From Lotus japonicus (taxonomy: Eukaryota; Streptophyta; Magnoliopsida; Fabales; Fabaceae): a stretch of DNA of 64,000 bases. The stretch is from positions 20,102,150-20,166,149 of the forward strand of contig NC_080042.1 of assembly GCF_012489685.1 (NCBI RefSeq), in the 5' to 3' direction. The notes below the pieces were generated by a model, which was not told the origin of the DNA, made no database searches, and saw nothing but the letters and a program-made list of their open reading frames with translations. The position numbers and the translations under genes are program-made. Shown here piece after piece: positions 44,770-54,646 of the stretch (position 1 is the first letter of the stretch; every line of letters begins with the position of its first letter).

Positions 44770-44775
44770 CAATTA
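44767..44775 (+). promoter_or_regulatory. Putative leaky stop (TAG CAA TTA) between pol and envelope-like ORF
   Basis: The pol stop is TAG followed by CAATTA. This is the readthrough context of tobacco mosaic virus (UAG-CAR-YYA) and of soybean SIRE1, in which it permits expression of the envelope-like protein. The frame after the stop is open for 74 codons to the ATG of the envelope-like ORF and beyond to 46716, so readthrough would fuse the two. Readthrough itself is inferred. Confidence 0.75.
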
Positions 44776-44991
44776 AAGCCCCTTTTCTGTCTAACGGCTA
44801 GTTTCCTCGTAACTACCATTAACTGCCGTTGTGACATCATTGCTTCCTTCTCACACAACTGCTATATAATCATCACCAATGGCTTCATCACAATCTCACA
44901 AGTTGCCAATCTTGCTCTAACAATTTCTGGTTCTCATCACTTACATTTCTCTCAATTTCTTGTATTTGTCCGTTTGCTTTACCAGTTCATC

Positions 44992-46716
44992 ATGTCTTCA
45001 AGCAAGAAAGAGTCTGTGAAAGGAAAGATAGAGAGAACTGCTGGTGGTGCTAGGGTTATGGGTTTGCACACAAGTTCTTCCACTCAATCAAAGAAGAACT
45101 CAAGAACTCCTTCCAAGAAGCACTACAAGTCTCGTGCAACCCCAATGCAAAACCCAGAAGCCCCTGTGCCTGAGGAAGTCTCCAACACTTCTGTCTCTGC
45201 AAATGATGAAGACGATGTCGCGACATTGTCTGATAAGCCTGCCAAGGAAGTTTCACTCTCAAAGGATTCTTCCTCTTCATCCAAGAGTTCTGATTCCAAG
45301 GCTGCAAACTCAACGGATGTTTTGTCAGAGGAATCGATGAAGACCCCTCCTATTGTTCATGATGTCTCTGATGATGAAGATTCAGAGGATGTGCCTCTGG
45401 CGAGTGTTGCTGCCAGAATGCTTAAGCGAAGAAGAGCATCTGTTGAAGAAACCCCTGTTGTCAAGAAGAAGAAAACCAAGATCACTACTGGATCTTCAAA
45501 ATCAAGGGCAACTGATGCGTCACGGAAAGGCAAGCAGAAAGCTGTGGAATCATCTGGGAAGAAAGCCAAGAAGACTACTGGGAAAAAACATAAAGTTTCC
45601 AGAATTGATTTGGAGACTGAATCAGATGTTGAAGGCGATGTCCTGGACATCACTGCCTCTGAGAAGAAAATGTTCTCTGGTAAGCGTATTCCCTCAGATA
45701 TTCCTAATGTTCCTCTAGATAATGTGTCTATTCATGCTCCAGAAAATGCCTTCAAATGGAAATATGTCTATCAAAGACGTGTTGCCAGAGAGAGGGAGAT
45801 TGATTCTGATGTGTTAGCCTGCAAAGAGATCATTGCCTTGATTGCAAAAGCAGGGTTGAGGCAGACTGTGATGAACATAGGAAAATGCTATGACAAGCTT
45901 GTGAAGGAATTTATCGTCAATCTCTCTGATGATGTTAATAATTCTGCCAGTCCTGAATTCAGGAAAGTGTTTGTCAGGGGTAAGTGTGTGAATTTCTCTC
46001 CTGCTATCATCAACCAAACCCTTGGAAGAAGTGTGGTTGAATTTGTTGAAGAAGAACTTTCTCTGGATACGGTTGCTGAGGAATTGACTGCTGGAAGAGT
46101 AAAGAAGTGGCCTGCTAAGAAGCTTCTGTCAACTGGGGTTCTGAGTGTGAAGTATGCTATTTTGAATAGGATTGGAGTGGTGAATTGGGTTCCCTCTAAC
46201 CATACTTCTGCTGTTTCTGCTATGCTTGCCAAGCTTCTCTATCTCATTGGGACTGAAATTGCTTATGACTTTGGCAACTTTGTGTTTTCCCAAACCTTGA
46301 AGCATGCAGAGACATGTGCTGTGAAACTCCCCATCTCTTTTCCTTCTTTACTGACTGCTATCATTCTGAAACAACATCCTAATATCCTCACTGTGGATGA
46401 TGTTCCTGTGCCCAAAGGCCCTCTCATCACCTTGGACCAACGGTTGTTCCTGGACCCTCATGTCCTGGACATTGATCTGCCATCCAGTAAGACATCTGTT
46501 CCTGCCTCTATGTCTGCCTCAGGCACTCACAGTGTCATTGCTGAACTTGAGGCCATTTCCAAGGAACTTCAAGAGACGATCAGGATTGCTGCTGCTAGGA
46601 AGATTAAGGTGGATGCTCTCATTCAAACTCTCCAGGGGGAAGCTGGTCAAGAGGGAGAGCATGCAGCTGATGCTGAGAAGGAAGGATCTGCAGAAAATGA
46701 TGAGTGCATCTCCTAG
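44992..46716 (+). CDS. Envelope-like ORF of the young Sirevirus, 574 aa
   Basis: Starts MSSSKKESVKGKIERTAG, but the frame is open back to the pol stop. Residues 1-230 are rich in Ser, Lys and acidic residues with basic runs (KRRRASVEE, KKKKTKITTG, KGKQKAV). The middle holds the putative plant transposon protein domain (KCYDKLVKEFIVNLSDDVNN, FVRGKCVNFSPAIINQTLGR), as in the other Sirevirus third ORFs in the window. The last part (ELEAISKELQETIRIAAARK) looks like a short coiled coil. No signal peptide at the ATG; the readthrough leader includes a hydrophobic stretch (SQFLVFVRLLYQF). Intact in this copy. The biological role of the protein is not known. Confidence 0.88.
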   Translation: MSSSKKESVKGKIERTAGGARVMGLHTSSSTQSKKNSRTPSKKHYKSRATPMQNPEAPVPEEVSNTSVSANDEDDVATLSDKPAKEVSLSKDSSSSSKSSDSKAANSTDVLSEESMKTPPIVHDVSDDEDSEDVPLASVAARMLKRRRASVEETPVVKKKKTKITTGSSKSRATDASRKGKQKAVESSGKKAKKTTGKKHKVSRIDLETESDVEGDVLDITASEKKMFSGKRIPSDIPNVPLDNVSIHAPENAFKWKYVYQRRVAREREIDSDVLACKEIIALIAKAGLRQTVMNIGKCYDKLVKEFIVNLSDDVNNSASPEFRKVFVRGKCVNFSPAIINQTLGRSVVEFVEEELSLDTVAEELTAGRVKKWPAKKLLSTGVLSVKYAILNRIGVVNWVPSNHTSAVSAMLAKLLYLIGTEIAYDFGNFVFSQTLKHAETCAVKLPISFPSLLTAIILKQHPNILTVDDVPVPKGPLITLDQRLFLDPHVLDIDLPSSKTSVPASMSASGTHSVIAELEAISKELQETIRIAAARKIKVDALIQTLQGEAGQEGEHAADAEKEGSAENDECIS

Positions 46717-47149
46717 TTGATTTTTTAGTTGGCCTTGGTTAAATTCTTTCCACCTTTGCCAAATTTGTGCTAAAAAGGGGGAGTAGTAGTGTGTTGTAGT
46801 TTGTTTTTTTTGAAGACTTGGTATTCTGGTTATGTTATGTAATAAGTATGCAGCTTTGTCAAGACAAGTTCAGGAGATCTTTTATGTTCAAGTGCTTCAA
46901 GCTAGCTTCTGTTCAAGTGTTACCAAGTGTGGTTGTTTTAGTTTGTACTGCTATGCATATGGGTTCTATATACTTTAGGCAGTGTTTATTTGGATGCATC
47001 TTTTGAGGGGGAGTTCCTCCGTGTTTTGGCTGTTGTGGATGCATTGGTTTGAGGGGGAGTATTTCTGCTGCTGACTCTGATGATTTTGATATTTTTTCCC
47101 TCTCTGGTAGTGAAGTTGTTTTTAGACAAAATTTGACAAAGGGGGAGAT
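46717..47149 (+). promoter_or_regulatory. 3' non-coding region with polypurine motifs
   Basis: Four GGGGGAG motifs in the sense strand: near 46776 (AAAAAGGGGGAGTA), 47006, 47053 and 47142 (AAAGGGGGAGAT), the last touching the 3' LTR and so the working polypurine tract. No antisense ORF is present, unlike the older Sirevirus types in this window. Confidence 0.8.
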
Positions 47150-47907
47150 TGTTGTTCCTTTGTTGTCATCAATTTTGTTAAAAACAATCTGATGTCCTAG
47201 CCGATGTTGTGACATCTGCCTTGGTGAAGGCCAGGACATCCGCCCCTGCTAGCATGCAAGTGGGTCCCTTATGGTTATGCTTTATGGTATGTTCTGTGCT
47301 TACTTGAAGGTCAAGTAACTGATTGTTGGGAGCCAGTTGCGGGTTGTTTTTGTTGGAGCAAATCTGTGACTAAAAAGATTTGTTTCTATTTTATTTGTTG
47401 ATCACTCATATCAGATATTGGAAGATTCTCTACTGATATGAGTTGGATCAAAGTGTTCTTCAGCCCAAATAAACCCTAGCCGCCTTTGCTGAAGTATATA
47501 TAGACAAAGACCTGAACCTTGAAGTTATCGAGAGAATTACCTTGAAGATCAAGTGTTCTTAAGAGTGTAAGTTGTTCTTTGTCTTTGTTAGTTGTGAACT
47601 CGTCTTGCTCACTGATTCTATAAAGTGAGACTGAGTTCTGTTTGTGTTTGAGTGTCAAACAAACCTTGTGTTATTGTTGTTACCAATCACTGTGGCAGTG
47701 ATTGAGGAAAAGTGAGAGGGGCTCTCATACTTAGGCTGTGGTTCTAAGTAGAATACCACTGGGTAGATTAGGTTAAGAACAATGAACTTGATGTGTTCAT
47801 GTGTGTCTGTAATACCTAGTTCTTGAGATAGTGGAATTCCTTTTCATTGGGCGAAAGCTAACCAGACCATCGTGCAGGACATTTGTTCTAAGGGATCTAG
47901 AATTTCA
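47150..47907 (+). repeat. 3' LTR of the young Sirevirus (758 bp)
   Basis: Same length as the 5' LTR, with four visible differences (near positions 103, 197, 270 and 335 of the LTR). Ends AATTTCA, followed by the target duplication GTACC. Confidence 0.98.
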
Positions 47908-47912
47908 GTACC

Positions 47913-49668
47913 CATTTTCTGGGTCCTTTCTTGTTAGTTACCCCAGAGGTTCTGACGACCTTGAGTTTCTCAACATGGTAATGCAAGGGAATCTGAGCAT
48001 GATATTTAGACATAGAGAAAGTTCCCTTTTTGAGAGGGGGGTTAGCAACTTTAACAGGTAATGGTTCAGGCAATATAGTACCAGAGGGTACAAAACGTTC
48101 ATACAAAGATTTTGCCTTAGGCATAGGAGGCTCCTTTCTACTGGGTCTAGAATAGCCAATGCCATACATTCCATTTCTGCTTACGTCATAGATCATTGAA
48201 GCCATTAAGCTTCTATCTACGCTTTTAGCTAGGAATCTTTGAAAAGACTTTTCATATTTTGATTCATTCTTACTATCAGAGGCATCACAAGCAACAACTT
48301 CTTCTAATTTAACAATTTGATTTTTGAGCACAGAGTTAGAATTTACTAAAGCATGATTACACTTATTTAATTCAGAAATTCTTTTCTCATGTTCAGTAGA
48401 AGTTTTAGAGACAGCAGAGAAATCCCTTTTTAACTTTTTATGCTCAATCAGAAGAGAGTTATATTTATCCATAATTTCAGACAAAGCATTTTTAATTCAG
48501 AAGTTGAGAAAGATGCGAATACCTCATTTTCATCATCTGAGTCTGGATCATCCTTCTATGCAGATTCAACATTAGGTGCATCTTTAGACTCTGCTTCTTT
48601 GTCCTTGACAATTTCCATGAGTTCTTCAACGATCTCACCATCAGAGTCTACTTCTTCCGACTCTGAGTCATCAAAAGTCACCATGAGGTCTTTCTTTGCT
48701 TTGAAATGCTTCTTTGGCTTCTTGTCCTTTTTCAGCTTTGGACAATCACTCTTGTAGTATCTTGATTCTTTGCATTCGAAGCAAGTGACTTCTTTTGATG
48801 AGGACTTCTTCTGACCAGATGAAGATTCATGCTTTCTTTTGTCCTTTGATGAGCCTTTGTACTTGCTCTACCTGTGCTTCCAGATGCGGTTGAGCTTTCT
48901 GGAGATCAGGGTTAGCTCAGCTTCATCAGAATCACCAGAGGTTTCTTCACACTCTTCAGCTGCTTGGAGAGCTTTGCCTTTTCAGAGTTGGATTTCAAGG
49001 CTATGGACTTCTTCCTGTGAGTCTGATGCTCTTCACGATCTAACTCATGACTCTTCAGCATACTTATGAGTTCTTCCAAACTCAACTGGTCAAGGTCTCT
49101 TGAAAACTTCAAGGAAGTTATCAAGGGTACCCAGTTTTCAGGAAGACCTCTAAGAATCCTCTTGACATGATTAGCAGTGGTATAGCTTTTGTGGAGAGGT
49201 CTTATTCCAGCAATGATCAACTGGAATCTGGAAATAAATCTTCAATGGATTCGCCAGGTTCCATCTGGAAAGGTTCGTACTTCCTGATCAAAGACAACGC
49301 CTTTGTCTCTTTCACTTCTTTGTTTCCTTCATGAGTCATCTTTAAGGAATCAAAGATAGACTTAGCATACTCACGATCTGCTATCTTTTGATATTCTTCA
49401 AAAGAGATAGCATTGAGAAGAATGGTTCTAGCTTTATGATGTTCTGAGAATTTCTTCTTCTGCTCATCCGTCATATTTTCTCTTGAAAGCTTTTTGCCAT
49501 CAGCATCAACTGACGCGTATATCCATCCACGATAATATCCCAAAGATCAGCATCGAAGCCAAGAAAGAAGCTTTCGATTCTATCTTTCCAGTACTCGAAC
49601 TTCTGTCCATCAAAGATAGGAGGCTTTGCACTGTAGACATCCTTTTGCGCATCACAGGTGGTAGCCAT
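47913..49668 (-). pseudogene. Sirevirus gag of the large element, broken
   Basis: Starts MATTCDAQKDVYSAKPPIFD, then FEYWKDRIESFF, the UBN2-type gag of copia elements, with EEYQKIADREYAKSIFDSLK and ANHVKRILRGLPENW further on. Frameshifts lie near 49520, 49215 and 48910. The zinc knuckle reads CFECKESRYYKSDC (near 48740-48780), where the expected His is Tyr. The part nearest the insertion (48484-47913) is a Lys/Glu-rich coiled coil ending GPRKWV. The young Sirevirus cuts the ORF here and pol continues at 39103. Confidence 0.85.
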
Positions 49669-49728
49669 CTCAGTTTTTCACACCGGTCCGGATCACTGAA
49701 CACTGTTAGGTGTGGTAATCAGAACTTG

Positions 49729-49743
49729 CGCTCTGATACCAAT
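49729..49743 (-). promoter_or_regulatory. Primer binding site of the large Sirevirus
   Basis: The minus strand reads ATTGGTATCAGAGCG directly after the LTR end, complementary to the 3' end of initiator methionine tRNA as in most copia elements. Confidence 0.85.
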
Positions 49744-50940
49744 TGAAGGTATGAAAAACGATAGAAAGGGGGGTTTGAATAGCGTTTTCAACTAAAAACT
49801 TTTCTCTCTTTAGATTTAGACAAATCTCTCGAACAAACAATACAAAGTGCAAAGATAAGAGATGAAGAGAAGCACACAAGTATTTTATCCTGGTTCACTT
49901 GATAATCGCTCAAGCTAGTCCAGTCCACCCATTAAGGTGATTTCTTCCTTCTTAGAATGAAGGCAATCCACTATTCAATGTTTGTTACAACTGCACTAGC
50001 AACCTGCTCAGTGACTAACAATACAATGAACTAGCAAACACTAAGATTCACTCTCTTAGTCTTCTCAAGGAGCTGACCAAACTTGGTCCCATAAGGAAAT
50101 CAAACTAACTGTTTGAGGGTTTTGGGTTTACAATGAATGCTTCTAAGAAAGCTAAGGTAAACACAGTAAGAACTATTGAAGGAAGATTGCTAAGAGAATA
50201 CTGAATGTTTGCTTCAGCTTGTACAAAGTTTCTTAGCCTTTTCTTCCAACTTCAGCCTCTATTTATACTCCAAGGATTAAGGTTGTATTCGTTGTTTGAA
50301 ATGCTACCGTTGGAGGGCAAATCCGGAACTTCCAGATTCTATTGTGGCTGAACATCTTAGGTAAGGCGTCAGGATAGTACAATTGCTTATGTACTTGGAC
50401 AGCGACATGAGCCTTATCCTAGTTGACTTCTGATCAGATGACGCTTCATGTTGGAACTTGTAATGCTTGGTGATCAAAGTCAGAAGGAAGCTTGGATCCT
50501 CTGACCTTCGTATCTTCTGCTTCTGGACATCAGAGTTGGAAGTACTTGGTCTTTAGAGCCAGCTTACTCTTGGACTTCAGAATCTTTACTTCTCAGCTTT
50601 TGGACCTTCAGAGCCTCTGGACCTTTAGAGCTTCTGGACCTTCAGAGCTTCTGGTCTTCAGAACTTTAAGTGATCTGAATCCACATCAGAGCTTATCATC
50701 ATCAGAACTTCTGAAGCATATACTATTGTTCAATCAGAACATAGTGAGTGCGAAAGCGTTGCGTTGGTTACTCTTTGGGCTAAATGATTCTGATAATTGT
50801 GAGTATTGACCAGAGTCAGAGCCTGTCATTTTAAACACTCAGAAAACAATGATAGAGTACCATAATTGTTCATACACAATAGTTAACATGTAATCATCAA
50901 AACATAGAGTTGTACTACATGACCAAATCTTGGTCTTACA
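49744..50940 (-). repeat. 5' LTR of the large Sirevirus (1197 bp)
   Basis: On the minus strand starts TGTAAGACCAAGATTTGG and ends TTTTTCATACCTTCA. Internal AGAAGYTCTGA-like repeats (TCAGAGCTTCTGG and variants, 50590-50720) occur in all four LTRs of this family in the window. Confidence 0.93.
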
Positions 50941-50945
50941 CATAC

Positions 50946-51560
50946 ACATCACATCGAACCATCCATTTCATGACATAGAGTTCATAGTCATAGTGCACAA
51001 AAAAATCCTATCAGAGTCTCGCACGACAATCGAAAGGAAACTAACACATCAAAAAAATATTCATAACATACACAATCATAAATCATCATGCTAACGCCAT
51101 TCAAATCTCATCACATACGTTCTTCTTCCAACAATATCATATTCAATATCACTCGATCAACAACTCCTAAACAACATATCATCTCATATCTTCATGCTTA
51201 CAAAACATGCCCTCATAGCAACAATGCATTGACAATTCAAGTCAAACAAACACAACTTATATATATTTTCTGCTTGATGGGTTATAGGATAAAGAGAGTA
51301 TATCAACCTTTGGTAGTATAGGTGGAGTATTCTAGATCTAGATTCTAGAATTTGGTCAAGACTAATGTTAAGGGAACTTCTTCTAGGAGTTGTGATCCTA
51401 AAAATCTTATAAATTCCTTTACAATTCATAGGGAACATAGACAAGATGCAAGCTACTTAATTAAAATTGGCTACAAAAAGGCAAAAAAAAATGATCAATC
51501 TATCTAACCAACACCCTAGCTCCTCCTCCACCCATTTAAGGAGACATAAAATACTATTTG
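50946..51560. other. Unrecognised AT-rich stretch
   Basis: No ORF with a recognisable family and no clear repeat. It is the right flank of the large Sirevirus insertion and should be contiguous with the LINE remnant at 18620-18990 before insertion, but no LINE coding was seen here. Confidence 0.4.
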
Positions 51561-51569
51561 GAAGGAATG

Positions 51570-51860
51570 TCACAATGCCATTCGTAACAAGGACAACCCG
51601 AGGAAAAGAAGGATCCTAAATAGCCCTATCTGACATGTTGAACACATTCTTCTTCTATGTCCATGGACCCTACTAGTGTGGTTTGGTTCCCAGCTAAGCA
51701 AGGGATGGAATAATGTGCCTAGGTGGATTGTACTTCCTCACAAGTTTGAGTTGTTATTCTGGTTGGACCATCTATTTTGATTACATGTAGACCATCTCAA
51801 GCCCAAATGAAGGACTTGTATCTCCCGGGCTGGTTTGTGTGGGCCTTTCTAAAGAATTCA
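51570..51860 (+). pseudogene. LINE zinc-finger remnant (second)
   Basis: The plus strand reads HVEHILLLCPWTLLVWFGSQ, then further in frame LLFWLDHLF, resembling the zinc-binding tail of plant reverse transcriptases (E-H-x-x-x-x-C-P-W-x-x-x-V-W-F-G). A stop lies just before it. Short and degraded, so weakly supported. Confidence 0.35.
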
Positions 51861-51892
51861 TAAATGGGTGTTATATTTTGTACCCCAAGCAC

Positions 51893-52063
51893 TCAATGTA
51901 ACACCCCACTTTAATGTGGTAATTTCCTAAATTAGCCTCATAAATTAGCCTCATAATTTTTGATTTTCCGGTTTTTAAAACTCGATAGTATATTTTAACA
52001 TTATGGGATTTAAAACAAGGTAATGTATTTTTTAACATTCCGTGTTATTAAAACCTGGCACGT
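51893..52063. repeat. Degenerate AT-rich minisatellite, left part, with a TGTAACACCCC start
   Basis: TGTAACACCCCAC at 51898 resembles the terminal sequence of the large LTRs, but no matching end was found. From about 51955 imperfect units of 33-42 bases recur, with a TTTAACAT-type block, CCG and a TTTTAAAAC block. The array continues at 54458 after the LINE. Confidence 0.4.
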
Positions 52064-53480
52064 GGAGCATAAACAACTACTTGGGATTATGGTGGCTAGG
52101 GGTGCACCATCAATAAGTCATTTATTCTTTGCGGATGAGAACTTATTTTTTTCACGCGCCACATTGGAGGAGGTGGGTAGTGTTATTTGGGCTATACGCA
52201 TGTATGAGTAGGCGTCTGGCAAACTTGTGAATATGGACAAGTCAGAGGTAAATTTCAGCCAAAATGTGCATGAAGATAGAAAAAATATAATCCATGATAG
52301 GATGGGAGTTAAGGCTGTTGGTACTCATGACAAGTATTTGGGGTTACCGACCGTCATTGGAAAGTCTAAGAAGCGAATCTTTGCAAGAGTGGAGGATAAA
52401 ATGTCGAAGAAATTAAAGGAGTGGAAGGAGCAAGCTTTATCTAGAGCTGGGAAAGAAATCTTACTAAAGTCCGTAGCTCAAGCCAGTCTGACGTATATCA
52501 TGAGTTGCTTTCGGATTCCCACAGACATTTGTAGAAATATGGAGAGCATGTGTGCCAAGTTCTGGTGGGGGTAGAAGGGAGATGAATGCAAAATTAATTG
52601 GACTAGTTAGAAGAAGTTATGCCAACCAAAGAGGTATGGGGGACTTGGCTTTCGTTGGGAAAGCAGTTCTGGTGGTTGCTGCAGTTTGATAAGTCTCTGT
52701 TAGCCAGAATTTGGAAGGCCAAGTATTACCCTAAGACGTCTATCTTGGATGCTATGTTGGGATACAACCCAAGCTATACGTGGAGGAGCATTTGGGGAGT
52801 GAAGGAAGCTATGATTGATGGACTCAAATGGCGGGTTGGAGATGGTAGGAGCATTGAGGTGTGGACAGATTCATGGCTGCCAGGTGAGTCTAATGGACGG
52901 GTCTTGTCTGAAGTTGGAAATCATACAGAGATATGAGTGGTTGCTGATTTAATAGTCCCAGACATGCCTGCAAGGTGGGATGTGGGTCTTCTCCAGAGTA
53001 CTTTTGTTGAAGCAGAGGCCCACAAGATTACTTAGATTCCTCTAAGTTGGTCAGGTATGCAAGACCAGTTAATTTGTTGGTGGAGAAAAGATGGGAAATT
53101 TACTGTTAAGTCTCTTTATCGTCAATTACAAGCCCACAAGTTGACAGCAACGTCCAGTGCATCGACGACAGGAGATCTTCCATGACAGAAGGTGTGGAGC
53201 ATGCAAACATCGAACAAAATCAAGCATTTCTTGTTTCGTGTGCTTAATAATTCGCTGCCTTGTCGACGAAACTTGGTGCACAAAGGAGTGCTTGTTCATG
53301 ATTGTTGTGCTCTTTGTGACAATGAGGCCTCTGAAACATTAGATCATGTGTTCTTGCATTGCGAGTGGGCTCAGCGGTGCTGGTTCTCTTCGAATTTGTG
53401 TCTACGTTCTGCAGATGTTCCTTTCCTCAGATCATGGTTATCCAGTTTGTTGACTCGAGGGATGTTGACCTTGTTGCTGT
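52064..53480 (+). pseudogene. LINE reverse transcriptase C-terminus and zinc finger
   Basis: Begins near the active site (HLFFADENLFFSRATLEEVG; the usual FADD is FADE), then KYLGLPTVIGKSKKRIFARV, WKEQALSRAGKEILLKSVAQ and IMSCFRIPTDIC, all typical. Stops and frameshifts follow near 52211, 52574, 52650 and 53160. The zinc finger reads CALCDNEASETLDHVFLHCE (near 53310-53370). The 5' half of the LINE, including the endonuclease and ORF1, is absent. Confidence 0.8.
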
Positions 53481-53835
53481 AGTGGCCAAGATGCTGTGGG
53501 CTATTTGGAAACAACGAAATGATGTCATTTTTTGTGGAGCTGTTGCAGATTTACATGTGGTGCTTACTATGGCTTTGGCTGGTTCAAGATTGTTGTGCTC
53601 TTTGTGACAATGAGGCCTCTAAAACATTAGATCATGTGTTCTTGCATTGCGAGTGGGCTCAGCGGTGCTGGTTCTCTTCGAATTTGTGTCTACGTTCTGC
53701 AGATGTTCCTTCCCTCAGATCATGGTTATCTAGTTTGTTGACTCAGGGGATGTTGACCTTGTTGCTGTAGTGGCCATGATGTTGTGGGCTATTTGGAAAC
53801 AACGAAATGCTGTCATTTTTTGTGGAGCTGTTGCT
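53301..53835 (+). repeat. Tandem duplication of 288 bases inside the LINE
   Basis: The segment starting ATTGTTGTGCTCTTTGTGAC at 53301 recurs at 53589. The second copy matches until about 53835, after which sequence jumps ahead. It duplicates the zinc-finger region, so the LINE has two copies of CALCDNEAS in a row. Copies differ at a handful of bases. Confidence 0.9.
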
Positions 53836-54416
53836 ATTTGGAGACATTGCAGGAGTGGACACAAGCTAATGCACACCGGGATGGTCAAGGAGTAGCGTCT
53901 ATGGGGGCTCTGGTGACCTTAAACGCGGGCTGGAAAGTACCTGATGCTGGGGTGTTGAAGGTTAACGTGGATGCTGGTTGGTTGGGGAGTGGAGGTATGG
54001 GGCTAGCCTTGGTGGTTCGCGATCATGTGGAGGAATGCGTGTACGCTGAAACATGTTTCCATGAAAACCGGTTGGATGCGTCCCTAGCAGAAGCTACAGC
54101 GTTGCGGTGGGCGATCGTGAGGATTCAAGCTCTGGAGATGGAGACCGTGGTGGTGGAAACAAGTGCGTTGAACGTGGTGACTGCTTTCAATAGGGAGGGA
54201 AGCTGGGCGGAGCTGGAACCGGTGATCAAGGACTGTCGCATGCTTTTTGCCATCATTCGAGCCTTTAAGCTTCAACATGCCAAAAGGGATGCTAATGAAG
54301 TGGCTCATATTTTGGCATCATTAGCAATAGATTTTCCAAATAGATGTTGGTGGGAGGATTTTCCTTCTCAAATTAAATCTGTATTGTTAGCTGATGTTTT
54401 TTCAGTTATGAATTAA
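53784..54416 (+). CDS. LINE RNase H domain (RVT_3 type), remnant
   Basis: The open frame reads LKVNVDAGWLGSGGMGLALV, then LAEATALRWAIVRIQALEME, VVETSALNVV and AHILASLAIDF. This order matches the plant RNase H-like domain at the C-terminus of LINE polyproteins (first D in NVDAGW, E in LAEATAL). The third acidic position, usually D in ExDA, reads ETSA here, so catalysis is doubtful. The open frame begins inside the duplicated zone and is not an independent gene. Confidence 0.7.
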   Translation: MGYLETTKCCHFLWSCCYLETLQEWTQANAHRDGQGVASMGALVTLNAGWKVPDAGVLKVNVDAGWLGSGGMGLALVVRDHVEECVYAETCFHENRLDASLAEATALRWAIVRIQALEMETVVVETSALNVVTAFNREGSWAELEPVIKDCRMLFAIIRAFKLQHAKRDANEVAHILASLAIDFPNRCWWEDFPSQIKSVLLADVFSVMN

Positions 54417-54457
54417 TGAAGTATGCATTTTCCATCAAAAAGAAAAACCTGGCACGT

Positions 54458-54600
54458 TAATTTAACATATCCGGTTATAAATAACCCTGAATGTAATTTT
54501 AATATTCCGAGATTTTAAAACTGGAACCGTTGAAAATTAAAAATCCAGTAATGTATATTCATCGGCTCGGGTTTTAAAAGCTTGTAGTTGTTAATGTTTT
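54458..54600. repeat. Degenerate AT-rich minisatellite, right part
   Basis: Continuation of the array left of the LINE: units with TTTAACAT or TTTAATAT, CCGG or CCGAG, and TTTTAAAAC blocks. Unit length about 33-40 bases. Alignment by eye only. Confidence 0.4.
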
Positions 54601-54646
54601 GAAATTTGTATTTTTTTAATCGATGTGGAAATTTCATATTACTTGA

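Larger units (their letters stand above)
39104..47907 (+). mobile_element. Young complete Sirevirus (Ty1/copia), TSD GTACC
   Basis: Two 758-bp LTRs, a primer site, one long gag-pol frame, an in-frame envelope-like ORF and a polypurine tract, flanked by GTACC on both sides (39099-39103 and 47908-47912). The LTRs differ at four positions by eye (about 0.5 percent); with an assumed rate of 1.3e-8 per site per year that is roughly 0.2 million years. It inserted into the pol/gag junction of the older minus-strand Sirevirus, in the opposite direction. Two TAG codons inside gag-pol suggest this copy is no longer autonomous. It belongs to a different Sirevirus subgroup from its host element, as LTR length and lack of an antisense ORF show. 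Confidence 0.97.
18996..50940 (-). mobile_element. Large minus-strand Sirevirus opened by three nested insertions
   Basis: LTRs of 1197 bp (right, 5') and 1141 bp (left, 3') bracket gag, pol, an envelope-like ORF and an antisense ORF. Flanks are CATGC (18991-18995) and CATAC (50941-50945), a target duplication with one later change. Removing the nested elements and their duplications leaves about 12.0 kb, a normal Sirevirus length. Gag, pol and the envelope-like ORF all carry stops or frameshifts, and the LTRs differ by many substitutions and a 40-base-class indel, so the element is old compared with the insertion at 39104. Confidence 0.92.
52064..54443 (+). mobile_element. 5'-truncated LINE, TSD of 14 bp
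   Basis: AAAACCTGGCACGT occurs on both sides (52050-52063 and 54444-54457). Inside are the end of the reverse transcriptase, zinc finger and RNase H of a plant LINE, with an A-rich 3' end (ATCAAAAAGA). The target lies within the minisatellite. Confidence 0.85.
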
